From Microthyrium microscopicum (taxonomy: Eukaryota > Ascomycota > Dothideomycetes > Microthyriales > Microthyriaceae): a stretch of 64,000 nt of DNA. Each line of letters starts with the position of its first letter. Position 1 is the first letter of the stretch. The notes under the pieces are model-generated. The model had not been told where the DNA came from, searched no databases, and was given only the letters and a program-made list of their open reading frames with translations. The DNA lies in assembly GCA_010405405.1 (NCBI GenBank), contig MU004230.1:4358282-4422281 (forward strand). The letters run 5' to 3'. Below are positions 46,554 through 58,984 of this stretch, piece by piece. Both the position numbers and the translations under genes were made by a program.

Positions 46554-47397
46554 ATGGCTGGAGACAACTACGGAGTGACTTTATACACCTACCACGGCTG
46601 TCCTTATGCGCACAGGGTGCATATCGCACTTGCCGAATTGGGAGTAAAGTATGAAGAAGTCATTATCGATCTCGACAAGCCACGCGAGCAATGGTACTTG
46701 CAACAAGTCAACCCTGTATGCATTGCCTAACAATTCCACTCTAGTCACTGACCAATATACAGAGAGGCCTTGTGCCGGCGCTGAAAATATCATCTTCGGC
46801 GCTTGGCGGAGAACATGTTCTCATTGAATCTGAAATCATCGTTCAGTTCCTTGCCGATGTTGTCCCTGGTGTATTGGCACCAGCCTCGAATACTCCGCAA
46901 GGCGCCATCGCCCGCGCTCGCATCAACTATTTCATCGATACCTGGAATACCAAGGTTGGCAGCTTCATGTTCAATCTCTTCCGGGTTCAGACCGACGTAG
47001 AGCGCGAGGCCTGTAGCAAGGAGTGGATTGCTGCTATTAAGAAGGAGATTGAGCCTCTACTATCTGATGCCAAACCGTTCTTCGGTGGCAGCCCAAGTCT
47101 TACCTTGGCCGAAGTAAGTTCATCATATCCGTCCTTGGGATCTTCGTTCTAACCTGCGTTCAGGTCAATGTGGCACCGTTTGTTCTCCGCATTTATGCCC
47201 TTGCGGGTGCAGACGTGCTACCCAAATCGTTGACTGATGGTCTCGATGGCCTGCCCAATTTCACCAAGTGGGCACAAAGTGTTCAACAAGTTCCCAGTGC
47301 ACTCAACATCTGGGACGCGCCCAAAGTCGTGGAGCGGACTAAGGAACGTCTGGAGCGCATGAAGCATGCCAAACAGCCTCAAGCTGCCAAGGCCTGA
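46554..47397 (+). CDS. Glutathione S-transferase, omega-like
   Basis: Three exons, 46554-46715, 46763-47113 and 47164-47397, encode 248 aa. The N-terminal thioredoxin-fold domain has the active-site motif YHGCPYAHRV with Cys16, the redox Cys of omega-class and related fungal enzymes, followed by KPREQWYLQQVNPRGLVPAL, which carries the cis-Pro of the glutathione site. HVLIESEIIVQFLADV contains the ES pair that contacts the gamma-glutamyl group. The C-terminal all-helical domain spans about residues 95-235. A Cys active site favours thiol transfer, dehydroascorbate reduction or deglutathionylation over simple conjugation; the true substrate is not known. Cytosolic localisation is likely, as there is no targeting signal. 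It converges with the APSES gene. Confidence 0.92.
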
Positions 47398-47897
47398 AAG
47401 GCTTTGCGATCGATTGTTTACTTTGCTGCCTATCTGGGATGATCAGATGATTTACGGCTGACTTGGCTTTGTGAAGTGTGTCTGCTATGCTTTTATATCT
47501 ATGGAGTTGAGCGATTGCATTACTGTTACTTGCGCAATGCGTTAATTGAGCACAAGGACTGACGAGGTAGTAACACCAAATGATATTTATATACTAGGTC
47601 GAAGGACAAATGTTCTTCTGATGTCTAGTGATGCTCGGGATATGCAATGTTGCAAACAATCGTTGATGACGTTACATGTTTTATTCCTTTCTTTCCTCTA
47701 TCCCACCATCGCAAAGCCAATACACCATTTCGTCCCATCCATTAAACAACAACCCGTATAAAAAGACAAAAACAACGGAGGTATCAAACACCTGGGAATG
47801 CATGTCTTCGTGAGAAGCCTGGTCTAGTTGTGAATGACAAAAGTAAGTTGAAAATAAAACAAAGATGGTAGGAAATCGATCGGCGTAGCGCACAATG
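47398..47897. other. Intergenic, convergent 3' ends of GST and APSES genes
   Basis: 500 bp holding both 3' untranslated regions. A 71-codon ORF at 47546 is not supported as a gene. Confidence 0.5.
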
Positions 47898-49523
47898 CTA
47901 CTTGGACGCCCGTCGAGCCTTCTTGCCGGCTGGAGGTTTGCTGTCATCTGCTCGGATATCAAGCAGGACATTGGCAGCACGAGCGTCTGTGAATCGAAGG
48001 CCCTTGTTCTGGGGAGATACAATGGCAGGCTGTGGATCCTCAGCCATAGCAACGTCTGGAGTTTCCAACTCGTCTTCCTCTTGCGATGAGTGGCGACGTT
48101 TGGTGGTTCGTGAATGGAGTACATCCGCCAACACCAAGGAAGATGCCGCTGGAGGCTCGCCAAGAGGAGTCGTGGAACGCGTATGCAGAGCGGCAAGTGT
48201 CTCTGCTGCTTCCCTCTCGACTTGTCCATATCTCGCGCTGTGTAGATTTATGGGTGTCCAATTCGTCTCGCGAAATACAGGGCGGTCGGAAGAATCGAGT
48301 GGTGATGAGCTTGGATGCTGCGATCCTTTGGCGTGGCCAGTCAAAGGTCTGCTTTTTGGGCTAACCTCAGGACTATACAAGGTCGGCTGGACAGGTGTGG
48401 ACGACTGCGAGACGATTGATTCCCCGTAGGGAGATGCGGCAGGTGTCAAACTAGAGGCATAACCGGTCATCGTTCGGTAGTGGCTTGCGATTCCAAGGCC
48501 TTTTGGACTAGAAGAAGGGCCCGGGGTCCATTCTCGGGGATTTGGTTGACGATTGGGCGTGAATGGTGTACGAAGATCAGGACTTGCTGATTTCTTCGCT
48601 TCCGCAGCGGCGAGCCACTCGTTGGCCTCCTTGATACAATCTTGGACGATAGACTGATCGATGTCGAAGCGACTGAAGGCTTTGTGCCCCGGTGGAATAC
48701 AAAGCTCCATGAAGTCTTCTCCAAAGACCGGTACCAGGAGGAAACGTATGTTGAAGCAGAATGTAGCGGCGAGAGCTTTCGCAGCCTTATACGGTACCCA
48801 ATATCCTTGAGCCTCCAGGTTGCCTCCTGTGATGCTATGGCTTATTCCCTTGAGACCTGGTGTGGTGTTGAGTGCCTTGTTGGGAGTTGTCTGCAATTTG
48901 TTAGTTAGATTCTGCTGAGCGAGTACAGTGACATACCTTTGGAAAGCCACAAGCTTTGAAAATGTTGGTCATACGGACCAGACCATTCATATAATCCCAG
49001 TAGATGAAGAATTTCTTGTTTGGGTCGAGAGAGTCTGGAAGCTTGAACTCATACACGAACACTGGCAAACTCAGCAAACGGAACTGGAGCATGACACTCA
49101 ATTGACCGGGTCAAAGTGCTTACCTTCAAACGCGCTTCTTCCAGTTAAAGCCCCAAAGCGCTTCTTCTCGCTTGCATACGGTATGTGTGATGCATATTCA
49201 ATAATATTGCCTAAGGGAAACACGCTGTGTTTCTTGTGCTCTTTATGAAGTAAGCTTCCCACGGGAGCATCGTGCGGTGGATAGTTGATAGGCTGCTTGG
49301 GCCGCGACGTCCGATATACAGGCTGATCTTTCGCCGACTTCGTGGTTGGCTGGGCTGCGATGTATGGTGGTAATGGTGCTGGATGCTGATATTGACTTTG
49401 TAGTTGTCGTAGCTCCTGCTGTCGTTCCCGTGGTCTCTCTGGAGCAGAGGGGTTCAGTAGATCTTGGATGTTCATAGTGTCTGGGTAAATATGTTGTAAA
49501 TTGGGATTGGTGGTTGATGGCAT
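47898..49523 (-). CDS. APSES-domain transcription factor, Xbp1-like
   Basis: Three exons, 49523-49124, 49061-48937 and 48890-47898, give 505 aa from the ATG at 49523; a second in-frame ATG at 49475 (MNIQDLLNPSAPERP) is an equally plausible start. The N-terminal quarter is Gln/Pro-rich and ends in SVFPLGNIIEYASHIPYAS. The APSES/KilA-N DNA-binding domain spans about residues 130-240: KKFFIYWDYMNGLVRMTNIF, CGFPKTTPNKALN, HSITGGNLEAQGYWVPYKAA and NIRFLLVPVFGEDF. Xbp1-type APSES proteins repress genes in stress and quiescence in yeast; a similar regulatory role here is inference. The C-terminal half is Ser/Pro-rich and disordered, with a basic TTKRRH and a terminal PAGKKARRASK likely to act in nuclear import. 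A StuA-type identity is less likely because the N-terminal FPLG...YASH block is Xbp1-like. Confidence 0.85.
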
Positions 49524-52500
49524 CGACGTCGAATGGGTGGTAGGCTGGTGGAGGAAGAAGCAGACTCGCAACCGAGCCAGGAGATTAAATAGTGCAATAA
49601 GCCAGAGCAGTGTCACTTTTGGAGGCCGACAAGTCAAGGAAAAGAATGATCTCCTGAGAGTCTGTGACCCTTTGTCAGTGGGATTCCTTGCTCATCTGAT
49701 TGTATTTTGCGATGATGGTCACTCCGTTGAAAACCAAGCATCGTATGCCCAGTGCCGACGAGAAGTTCTCTCAGTGACTTGAAGTAAACGCATGACTGGG
49801 GGAGTAAAGACTTACAAGATGTAGCCTGGGCCAGTTCGTGACTTTGCTGGGAAATGATCCCTTGGCCGCTGCGAGTAATAGTTCGAGCCTTGTATCACCC
49901 GCTCAGAGCTTTTGGCGTCCAATTTACCAGATTTCGTAAATTTTCATCCAAGTATCGGCCTCGATCTATTGCTATAGAATGAACTGCCGCTCAATAACAG
50001 GAACCAATGGGTTTCGCAGCTTATCCCTTGAACTGTAGATTGAAGTTTCTACTAGCGGATAGTCTCCTCGAGGCCACTGCGTTCGATCCTGTTCCTAAGA
50101 CATGTCAGAGAATGTGATATTAAATGGAAACCCAAAAAGTGACTTCAACTTTGGGAATTTTTCGAAAGATATCAAAGATGAGCTCCATGATACCCTCAAG
50201 AACAGTAGTAGCAATGAAGCACGTTTTGTGATCTAGCTAATCAATTTGAACTTACGGGGAATTAGGTAGTAATTAGTATGAGTGTAACTACACCAAGGTC
50301 GGCGTATATCGGCGGTTGATGGTAGGACAGCAGTCCAGGATAAAGTAAAAGGCTCCAACGTAGATGATGAAGAGATCTGAGTCTTAACAAACTGCAAAAC
50401 CAAAAGTGATGTGGAACGTTAGACTGTTTGAAGCTGCCGTCGATTCGAGATGGAAACCAGACATGGGGAAGAACGACATCAACCAGCTGGGGAGTGCCAC
50501 GGCGACCAAGCCCCCCAATGCCCACTGCTCCTAATACTTGAGCAGAGCGGTAAGAAGAGAGGACAGTTCACGAGGAGGTGGGTACCCAAACATGGTCTCA
50601 GGAACAAAGGAAGGCAAAGGAAAGCCACTGCACCAAAGCGCAGATAGCAAAATCCAAGCCGGACCTGTCAACAGACCAGATTTTTGAGGAGAAAACCAAT
50701 CAAACTTGTGGAAGTGTTTGGCTCCCTGCTCCGAGAAATGGCGTTTCTGCACCTGGGGATACACCCGCGGGGAGGCTACAGTGGAGATATCTGATCAATT
50801 GATAGCCTGAGCAGTTGATGGCTCCTTTCTTCTGATCATGTACTGTTTGATGTCAGAGTATCTCCATGTCCATTGCCCAAGAACATAGAATTTGATCTCA
50901 CTGTAGGCAGTAATAGATATCAATCGACTGTTCAATTAACAGTCATAAACGACTTGTGGAAAGACACCGACAATACAAAACGCTTTCAAGGTCCAAGCAT
51001 CGAAATTGCAAACGTAAAGTCTCGGCTTCTGGACGTTGGCGGCTGGGACGGATATGCGCGTTTGCATCCCAGCCATTCAAGCAATATAGCACTTGGATCG
51101 ATCTGACGAACTCAATTCGAAATCCTCGAGCGTCTCCGTAGAGAGACTCGAGACCCATGAGACCAGAAAAGCTCGTAAGGCTCAATCTATCAGAGCACGA
51201 GGTGTACAGACATAATCCTGACACTGATACACAATAACGGTCGGCAGAGCAATATGGTAGGACATAACCAAGGCAACCCAGAACTTCTGCACCAAATCCA
51301 AGTGACCCCTGCCTACAAGGCTGCCTTTTCCTTGCTGGAATTCTCCAGTCTGCGAGGCAAACGGTTACCTGCAGTAGTAGAAAGCATCAACAAGGACTGG
51401 ACCAGTATGCTTGCTCTTATGCTCGACTGCTGAGAGGAAGCGCAATGAGACAAGCCGTGATGTGTTGACAGGGAATATTGGCTTACTGGTTATGTTTAGG
51501 GGCTTCGCCTCACACAGCTCGAGTTGCAATCGTGATTGCGACTTCCAAGAACTATATCTGCCGTTCAAAGTTTCTGGGTCTCATGGTCACTGGCCTGGTA
51601 TAAATTTGATCAACGAATGACAGAACTGAGAATTCCACTAAATGCAGACAAATATCTGTTGATCATACAATCTCAACGTGGGCAATGTCACACGAATTCG
51701 GGGACTTTCGCGATATGTACCGTGTTCCCTCTGTGCTGCCTAACACTGAGCACCAAGAAAAGCATTTGAAGACCAGACCAAAATGGATTAGCGTTGGAGA
51801 CAATAAAGCCAAACTTCGAGTTTGATAACTCGTTCAGAAGTAAAAGTTGTCTCTGTTAGTCGAGATGTTGTTGTTTTGCTACCTGGTTCTGCCATTCTTC
51901 TGCCGTAGACCAGACGGCGAACGACGGAGACGACGGATATGGCTCGCAGCCGCGCAACTGATAGGCGAAATGAGATTCTACTCGCCGTCTAGTATCGACG
52001 TCGAATCATATATTCATATTGAAAATCCTTTTCTCGAGGTAAAGCGGGTTGTAGCACTGCTACCCGGTTTACCTTTCATTTGTGATACCAAGCTGTCAAA
52101 ACTGTCAAGCGGATGTACAACCCGACGGAGCTCAGGCAGATTCAGAGTTGGGTGGAAGTATTTATTGCATGTTTGGTTTCTGCTAAAAGAGCACTTGCAT
52201 AATCGTACTGCACTCTAATAGATCCTCTCGTGGCTCTATTGCTTGCACCGCCTGCGTCCATCACACAATGAAACCTTCTCCACCATTTCAAGACCAACGA
52301 GAATCACAGACCAATAACACAATCTACACCGACAGCACTAATTCCTTTTCGTCTGCCAGTCAGATCCTCACGTCCCACCGCCTTTTCCCTACCGGCGACT
52401 TTGCAATCCTTGCGCGGATAGCAGCAGGATCCCGCTTGTCGTGGCCGACAAACACCAGCCGTCCAGTCCTACCAATCACCGAGTCTTATGTCGACTGACA

Positions 52501-53749
52501 GCATTGGACCAACTCGTGGCTCAAGACACGCGGCAGCCCTATGGACTAGCTCTTATCTGGCATTCTTCCTTGGTAACGCACCGGTATGACCACGATGTGG
52601 CTCGCTACCAAGTATCTGCTCATTTACTAGCAAACCGAGAGCGCTTGATCATGGTCTTGTAAGGTACTTGTTTGAGGCCAAAAAGGACTCACTGACAAGT
52701 CAAAGGACGATGATGCTCATATGCCGTGAAATCCGGAATCTTTTGATCACGAGGTTCTGTCAGGTACACGAAGGGAAGCTTTCACTCGACTATTGAAGCC
52801 CGACCGGTTCAATAGGCAGAGCTGGAAGTCACTAAGAGATGAAAGCAGGCGAGCATACTACAAATATATCTCATGACATGCTTGGTCTGCTAAGTAGACG
52901 GAGCGATGGGCATCACTGCACTCTAGTGTCCCTGGAGGAAACAATAGCGGGATGCTGTAACTGCGGGAGGAAGCGAAGCTGAAGAGGTTACTCAGTGACC
53001 TCCTCAACGGTCGTTTGCACGTTGAGGCAACCCGACCACCAGACAAGCGAAAGAAATAACAGGACTTAAAAATCCCCGACACCAGGACGTCCAAAGAATA
53101 TGCCGATTGGGCTCATGGCGTCAAGTGTAGTTGTTGTCTGTGTTCGCTGACACCAGCCAACTGATTGCGACCACGGGTCCAAGTAGCAAGTGCGTGAGGT
53201 ACAACATGGTACAGATTCTGACAGCGCAATGTCGCGCGCTATGGTAGTCCCAAAATGTACTGGTGCCAGAGAGATACCCGCTACTTCATCTGAAGCAGAT
53301 TGTCAGATGAACGGACATCGCCGAGCATGGAGTAAAAATAATTGCAAACACAGCCACGGATGAGACGTTGTGTTGAGATTGAAGGATCTGAAAACAAGCA
53401 CAGTCCAGAGTACGGATTGCTCATGCGGCTGACAGTGCTGGTGGCTCAGAAGATAAGTAGTAAAATGCAACAAATTCAGACAATAGCGAAGTAAAATCAA
53501 TAGAACAAGTATTCATTAAGCGGCGGAGCCGGCAAACAGTAACACAGTACAAAGCAAGCAATCGTGAAGTAGTCATCACCCAAGCCAGTAATATCCTTCG
53601 CTATCCCGACTGACAAGCTCGTGACCCAGACAAGCACATTTTCGCCATGATAGAAACCCGTTAGCATAGTGAAGTAGTGAAAATAACACGACCGTCACAA
53701 TGGTCGCACAAAATGCATCATATCAACGCCAGCCATGGGTATTTCGCAA
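49524..53749. other. 4.2 kb stretch without a supported gene
   Basis: The left end is the promoter of the APSES gene and the right end the 3' flank of topoisomerase II. In between, ORFs of 60-123 codons on both strands (largest 51847-52218, plus) have no recognised motif and no splice partners. A short inverted CTCGAG pair lies near 51125-51150. I saw no transposase, reverse transcriptase, tRNA or tandem array. It may contain decayed genes or unannotated noncoding RNA. Confidence 0.5.
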
Positions 53750-56700
53750 TCAATCACTATCATCATCAACCATGAAGGTATCCTCCTCCTCTGCACTCTC
53801 CTCCTCATCTTCGTCTTCATCAAAGACATATTTGTTCTTGGCAGCCTGGCGGCCAGCGCGAGCAGGACGAGCCTTGGCGACTGGGATGTCATCCGAGTCG
53901 TCGTCGAGGATATCATCTGCAAGGAGCTCCTCATCATCCGAGTCGGGTTCAACAATCTTCTTTGCCGTCTTCTTGGTTGCACCTGCGGTAGTCTTGGCCT
54001 GCTTTGCAGCGTAGGCTTTGGCAGCGGGCGATAGCTGGACAACTTTCTTGGGAACAACAATTGGAGCCGCCTTGGCTTTAGCTGCCTTAGTCTTCGCGAG
54101 AGGCTTAGCGGCCGTGCCGTTTGTCTTTTTCGCTGCCGCCTTTGGTTTGGGAGGCGGCATGTCGAAAGAGTCGTTTAGAAGATCGTCGTCATCGTCGTCA
54201 ACCTCCATGGCATCTCCTGCGCGACGAACCGCTGGACGAATAGGTGAGCCAGCAGGGATGAGGCTCTTGTAGTCCGTCTCATCTATACCGTCAGAATCGT
54301 CCGCGAGGTCCATCATGCTTTTGACCTTGGAAATACTACGGGGTGCCAGACCATGACTGCTAGAGGGACGGGCTGTAGTGTTCGAGAACAGAGGGCGCGA
54401 GCCTGAGGAGGTATTTTCGTTGCTGCCGATACCCTTGACCATCATACTAACGTCGCCAAGCATATCATCACCAGTGGACTCTTCGCTATCGCTGTCAGAC
54501 AGTGCGTACTTCTTCGCAGCAGCAGCACGACGCTGACGAACAGGTTTGGTCTCTTGTGCAGCAGACTCGAACATGTCGTCGATCTCGGATAATTGCTCTT
54601 TCTTGGCAGCTGCTTTGGCCGGGGGTTTGGTAGCGATCGTCGTTGGCTTTTCTGCAGAAAGGCGAGCGCGTTTCTTGGGCTTGGATTTGGGCTCCCAGAT
54701 CTTCAATTTAGTATCAACCTCCTTTTCCTCCTTGGCCCCATCAACGGCATCAAAGTCATCGATGTCCATAAAGTCGTCATTGGCTTTTGGTGCAGCTTTT
54801 GGTGTAGGTGGAGATTGAGTCGATTTTTGGAAGTAACTCTCCAACACCGACTTTTGTTTGACGGCAGGCGCCTTGGCTTTAGGAGCAGCTTCCTTGGGTT
54901 TGGCAGCAGGCTTCTTGGGTTTCTTGGTCATGAACTCATCATCGCTATCATCCTCACCCTTTCGCTTGCGCTTAGCAGGTTTACCAGCAAGACCGAGTTT
55001 GGACGAGCCGCGGCGACCAGCACTACGGGACTTCTTGGCTCGTGTCTTCTCGTCTTCGAGCTGGGTGTGCCACTCATTGACGAAATCGTCAAGATCTGTA
55101 GTCCAAAGGTCCTTGGGGCTCAGCTTGATAAGAGTGTCGATTTCGAGTTCCTTGTCGCCAATCTGTTTCATGAGCTTCTCTACACGCTCTTGTGTCAATG
55201 ACCAGATGGCCATGCCCAAGAGGTAGTCAAAGTCAGCAGCGCCGCCAGCCATTTGCTCCTCGTTGTCTGCGGCTTCGTCCTCGTCTTCGACGGTGAGTTC
55301 CTTTTCGCCCGCCTTGGCTGCGTCCTCCTTCTTGGGAAAGGGTTTGAACTTCAAGGAACGAAGTTCCTCTACAAGAACAGCCTTCTTTTTCTTCGACACG
55401 GACAATTTACCATCGATAATCATCTTGATAAAGCGAGCTTGATTGGTAGAACGTTCAAGGTCCTTGTTCATCTCATCAAGGAGGTGTTGCTGTTCTTGCG
55501 TTAGCTATTATTCATCAGAATGCATAGAAGCTACATACCTTGCGTTTCTCGTAAAACTTGAGACGAACGTGATAGAATTCCTCCATAATGTCAAGCGCAG
55601 TTTCGTACTTGTGGATACGACCTTCGGCATCAAAAGCAACCAGATTTGTTGTGCTCATCGTTTTGGTAAGCTTGAAAGTTTCCTCAAGTCCTTTGCTCAT
55701 GGTGGACTCCATATGCTTATCGTCCATCTTGATAACGAAATGTACTGTAGTAGGCGTATTGTATTCTGCGTAGTCTTTGATGAAGGAAGGCACTTTCTCC
55801 GCTTTGATGATGTCTTCAAGCTTATCCTTGAAATCTTGAGTCCAGTATCGAATGGGCAACTCGGTGATTTCAACCTCGTTGGAGCCAGTTTTTTCCGCAA
55901 TACCGGAGAAGGAGTATTTGTTTGCACCGAGATCTTGAACTTCGCCTTTGAAACCACGAAACCAAGGTTGCATAGGAAGCATATCTTCCTTGCATGTACC
56001 TGACATCCGCCGCTTGAGGTTGTCAACGATGTCCACAGGGTTGAAATTGGGAATAGAAGTGCTCCAACCGGTACCAATACCATCAGCTCCATTGAGAAGG
56101 ACAAGTGGAACAATGGGGACATAGTTGAAAGGCTCAATAGCCTTGCCATCGTCGAGATGGTAGTTCAAGAGAGGAGCGTCGGCTGCGTGGAAAATGCGAC
56201 GCGCAAATGGAGAAAGACGCGTGTAGATGTAACGAGGGCTGGCCGAATCTTGGCCCCCTAGGCGACGACTACCAAAGTTACCGCTTGGCTCTAGGAGATT
56301 GATGTTGTTTGATCCAACAAATGTTTGAGCTAGACCGACGATGGTTTGCTGAAGTGAAGTTTCTCCATATGGGTATGCAGTCATTCCAGAGACTGTACCA
56401 GACAACTCGACAACCTTTCGATCCTTTTTTAAGTTGATTCGGAAACAGGTGTACATGACCTTGCGTTGGGAAGGCTTCAGACCATCGATGACCGAAGGAA
56501 TGGATCGCATGTTATCAGCCATGCTGAACAAAATGAGCTCCTTGTTGACAAACGAATCGTAGGACAGAGTAGGAGGTCCCATATCTAGAAAAGTGCCTGG
56601 GACAAAATCACGTAGCCAGTTCTTTCGAGCATCTGCCTTTTTCTTCGAGAAAGCCAAATCGATCATTTGAGCCTCATCCGGCTGCATGGCTTCAAACTCT

Positions 56701-58984
56701 TTCAGATGACGATCCAGGTCGCGGAAGTAGGATTCAGCTTCTTCTGTCGAGCTAGTACCCAATCCTTTGTAATACTTGTGTTCCCAAGTGCCATTTCCAG
56801 GCTGTTTACGCCAATCTTCATATTCGGGCATGGTATAGAAGACTTTGGACTTGGTTGGATGCTTTGCATCTCCTTTCCAGCATTTGACGATTGGAGTGAT
56901 GAACACTTGCAGAAACTTTTCAATCTTCAGTAGACTAGGGAATTGTGTCTCCAAGAAATTGATCAATAAGCCTTTGATATGGCTACCATCGTGATCCTGA
57001 TCAGTCATGATCATGAGATGTCCATATCGCAAGCCACGGGTATCAGTGTACTCTTTTTTGTGTTGAAGTCCCATGAATTTTTTGATATTCTGAATTTCTT
57101 GGTTTTCGGTGATCTGCTTGATGGATGCATCTCGAACGTTGAGCAGTTTACCGCGGAGTGGGAAGACGCCGATATGATCGGGATCAAGCACAGCTCGACC
57201 TGCAAGCGCAAGGCCGCTAGCAGAATCACCTTCTGTGAGAATGAGGGTACACTTCCAACCATCTTTGGTACCAGCTTTGTTTGCGTCGGTTAACTTGGAG
57301 TTGTTCATGCGTGCGCGCTTGCTACCATCAGACTTGGCCATCAGTTGGTCGGCCTTTCGAGCAGCAAAGTCCATAATGTTCTTCATGACGTGTGTCTTGA
57401 GAATTTTCTTGAAGAAAGCGTCGCTCAGAGGGCATTTGCTGCCAAACTGGCCTTGCTTTGTGGTGAGCTGCTCTTTGGTCTGCGATGTGAACGCTGGGTT
57501 GACAATTTTGCAATTGAGAAAGAGGAAGATATGATTCGAGATTTGAGCAGGTTTCAATTGAACACCCTTCTTGTTGTCCTTTTTGAGTTGTGCCAGCAGC
57601 TTTTCAATGATCTGATCTGACACGGATTTGACATGCGTGCCACCAAGTGTTGTGGCGATAGAGTTTACAAATGAGACTTGTTTGAAAGAGCCATCAGATA
57701 CTGCGAATCCTACAGTCCAACGCTCGTTGGGGGTATCCACGACGATGACTGGACCTTTGTCGTCCTCGGCATCTGGGCCTTGTTCCGCTTGTATAGCCTT
57801 GGTGTACATGCGCATGTAGTCTTGGAAATTCTTGATTTTGATGCGAGTACCATTAAGTGACACTCTGACACCATCGCATGTACCGGCCATGTCGTAAATT
57901 CGGCGTTTGACAAGAGCTTCAAAATCATCGTCCATACCTTCCATACCAAACTTTTCATAGTCGGGGTGGAACGTGACCTTGGTGTAATCCTTGCCAGAGA
58001 AATCGGTGATTTTGGCCTTGCTCTTTTTGCTCATGTTGTCATTCCACGTCTGCTTGTACTTCTTCTTGCGCTTAGAATCGACCGTCTCGAGAGAGAATTC
58101 GGTACTGAAGACGTTACACAGCTTGGCGCCGTAACCGTTGCGACCACCGGTAACCTTGGCTTGGTTGTCATCATAATTGGACGACGACAGAAGATGGCCA
58201 AAAATCATTTCCGGAATGTAGATGCCTTGTTGCTTGTGAATTTCAATGGGGATACCTTTTCCATCATTTTGGACGCTAATTTCTCCCTTTTCACGGTCAA
58301 CAGTAACCTTGATTTCGCTCATGGTCTTGTCGTTTTGCTTGTTGTCTGCGGCGTTGACCAAGATTTCATCGAATATCTTGTAAAGACCTGGGACATAGTT
58401 GACCTTGCGGAATTCCATTTGATCGGACTCTGAGTTGTACACCCACATCTCTTGGTCCGTCCGCTCTACCGAACCAATGTACGTATCAGGACGAATGAGA
58501 ATGTGTTCGAGATGTGAAATCTTCTTGTATTTGTCGCTGGCTTCAGCGGGGGCTTTGCCCAACTCGACGAGTTCGCCGTCTTCTGCCATACCGAAGCTTT
58601 CGTTTGCAATTTCAGCGAGAGGTTTGCCACTGAACTTCTTCACGGCGGGTGCCTTTTTGGCCTTTTTCGGAGGAGTATTGGAAAGAAGGGAATCGTTGCC
58701 GACGGTGGCTTCGTCTTCGTCGGAGTTCTCAATGTCAGAGTCTAGTTTTGCGCGTTTCTTTGAAGCGGCAGCTTTGGATTTTGTAGTCGCAGGCTTTTTC
58801 GCCTTTGACGCGACTGCGGCCTTTTTAGGCATGGCTTTTGGTTTCTGAGATTTCAATAAGCACCAGTGAAATTGATGTAATGAGTAAGGAGAATAATCTG
58901 AAAACTCACCTTTTCCATGACAAAGTCTGAACTTTCCGCTCCGTCTGAAAAGACAGAATCCTCAAGGAGAGACTCGTCGTCCAT
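53750..58984 (-). CDS. TOP2: DNA topoisomerase II
   Basis: Three exons, 58984-58910, 58844-55539 and 55489-53750, give 1706 aa. The second intron (49 nt, CTAAC branch) is chosen so that FYEKRK continues as QHLLDEMNKDL, as in fungal homologues; an upstream acceptor would add five residues. Order: basic/acidic N-terminal leader; GHKL ATPase with EILVNAADNKQND and GRNGYGAKLCNVFSTEF; TOPRIM with LTEGDSASGLALAGR and MTDQDHDGSHIKGLLINF; the cleavage-religation domain with catalytic Tyr897 in SASPRYIYTRLSPFARR; coiled region; and a 450-residue acidic/basic tail full of Lys-Pro-Lys and Ser-Asp clusters, ending in an acidic stretch. The enzyme passes one DNA duplex through a double-strand break, using ATP, and is needed for decatenation at mitosis. 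All catalytic signatures are present. Several long antisense ORFs are shadows. Confidence 0.96.

Noticed and set aside
51847-52218. 123-codon plus-strand ORF
   Set aside because: Arg-rich and Leu-rich patches without a domain; no homologous-looking neighbours or splice partners.
49524-53749. A degraded transposon filling the interval
   Set aside because: No protein remnant, terminal repeats or extreme base skew could be recognised by eye.
54593-55201. 202-codon plus-strand ORF
   Set aside because: Antisense of the Lys/Ala-rich tail of topoisomerase II, where codon bias keeps the opposite strand open.
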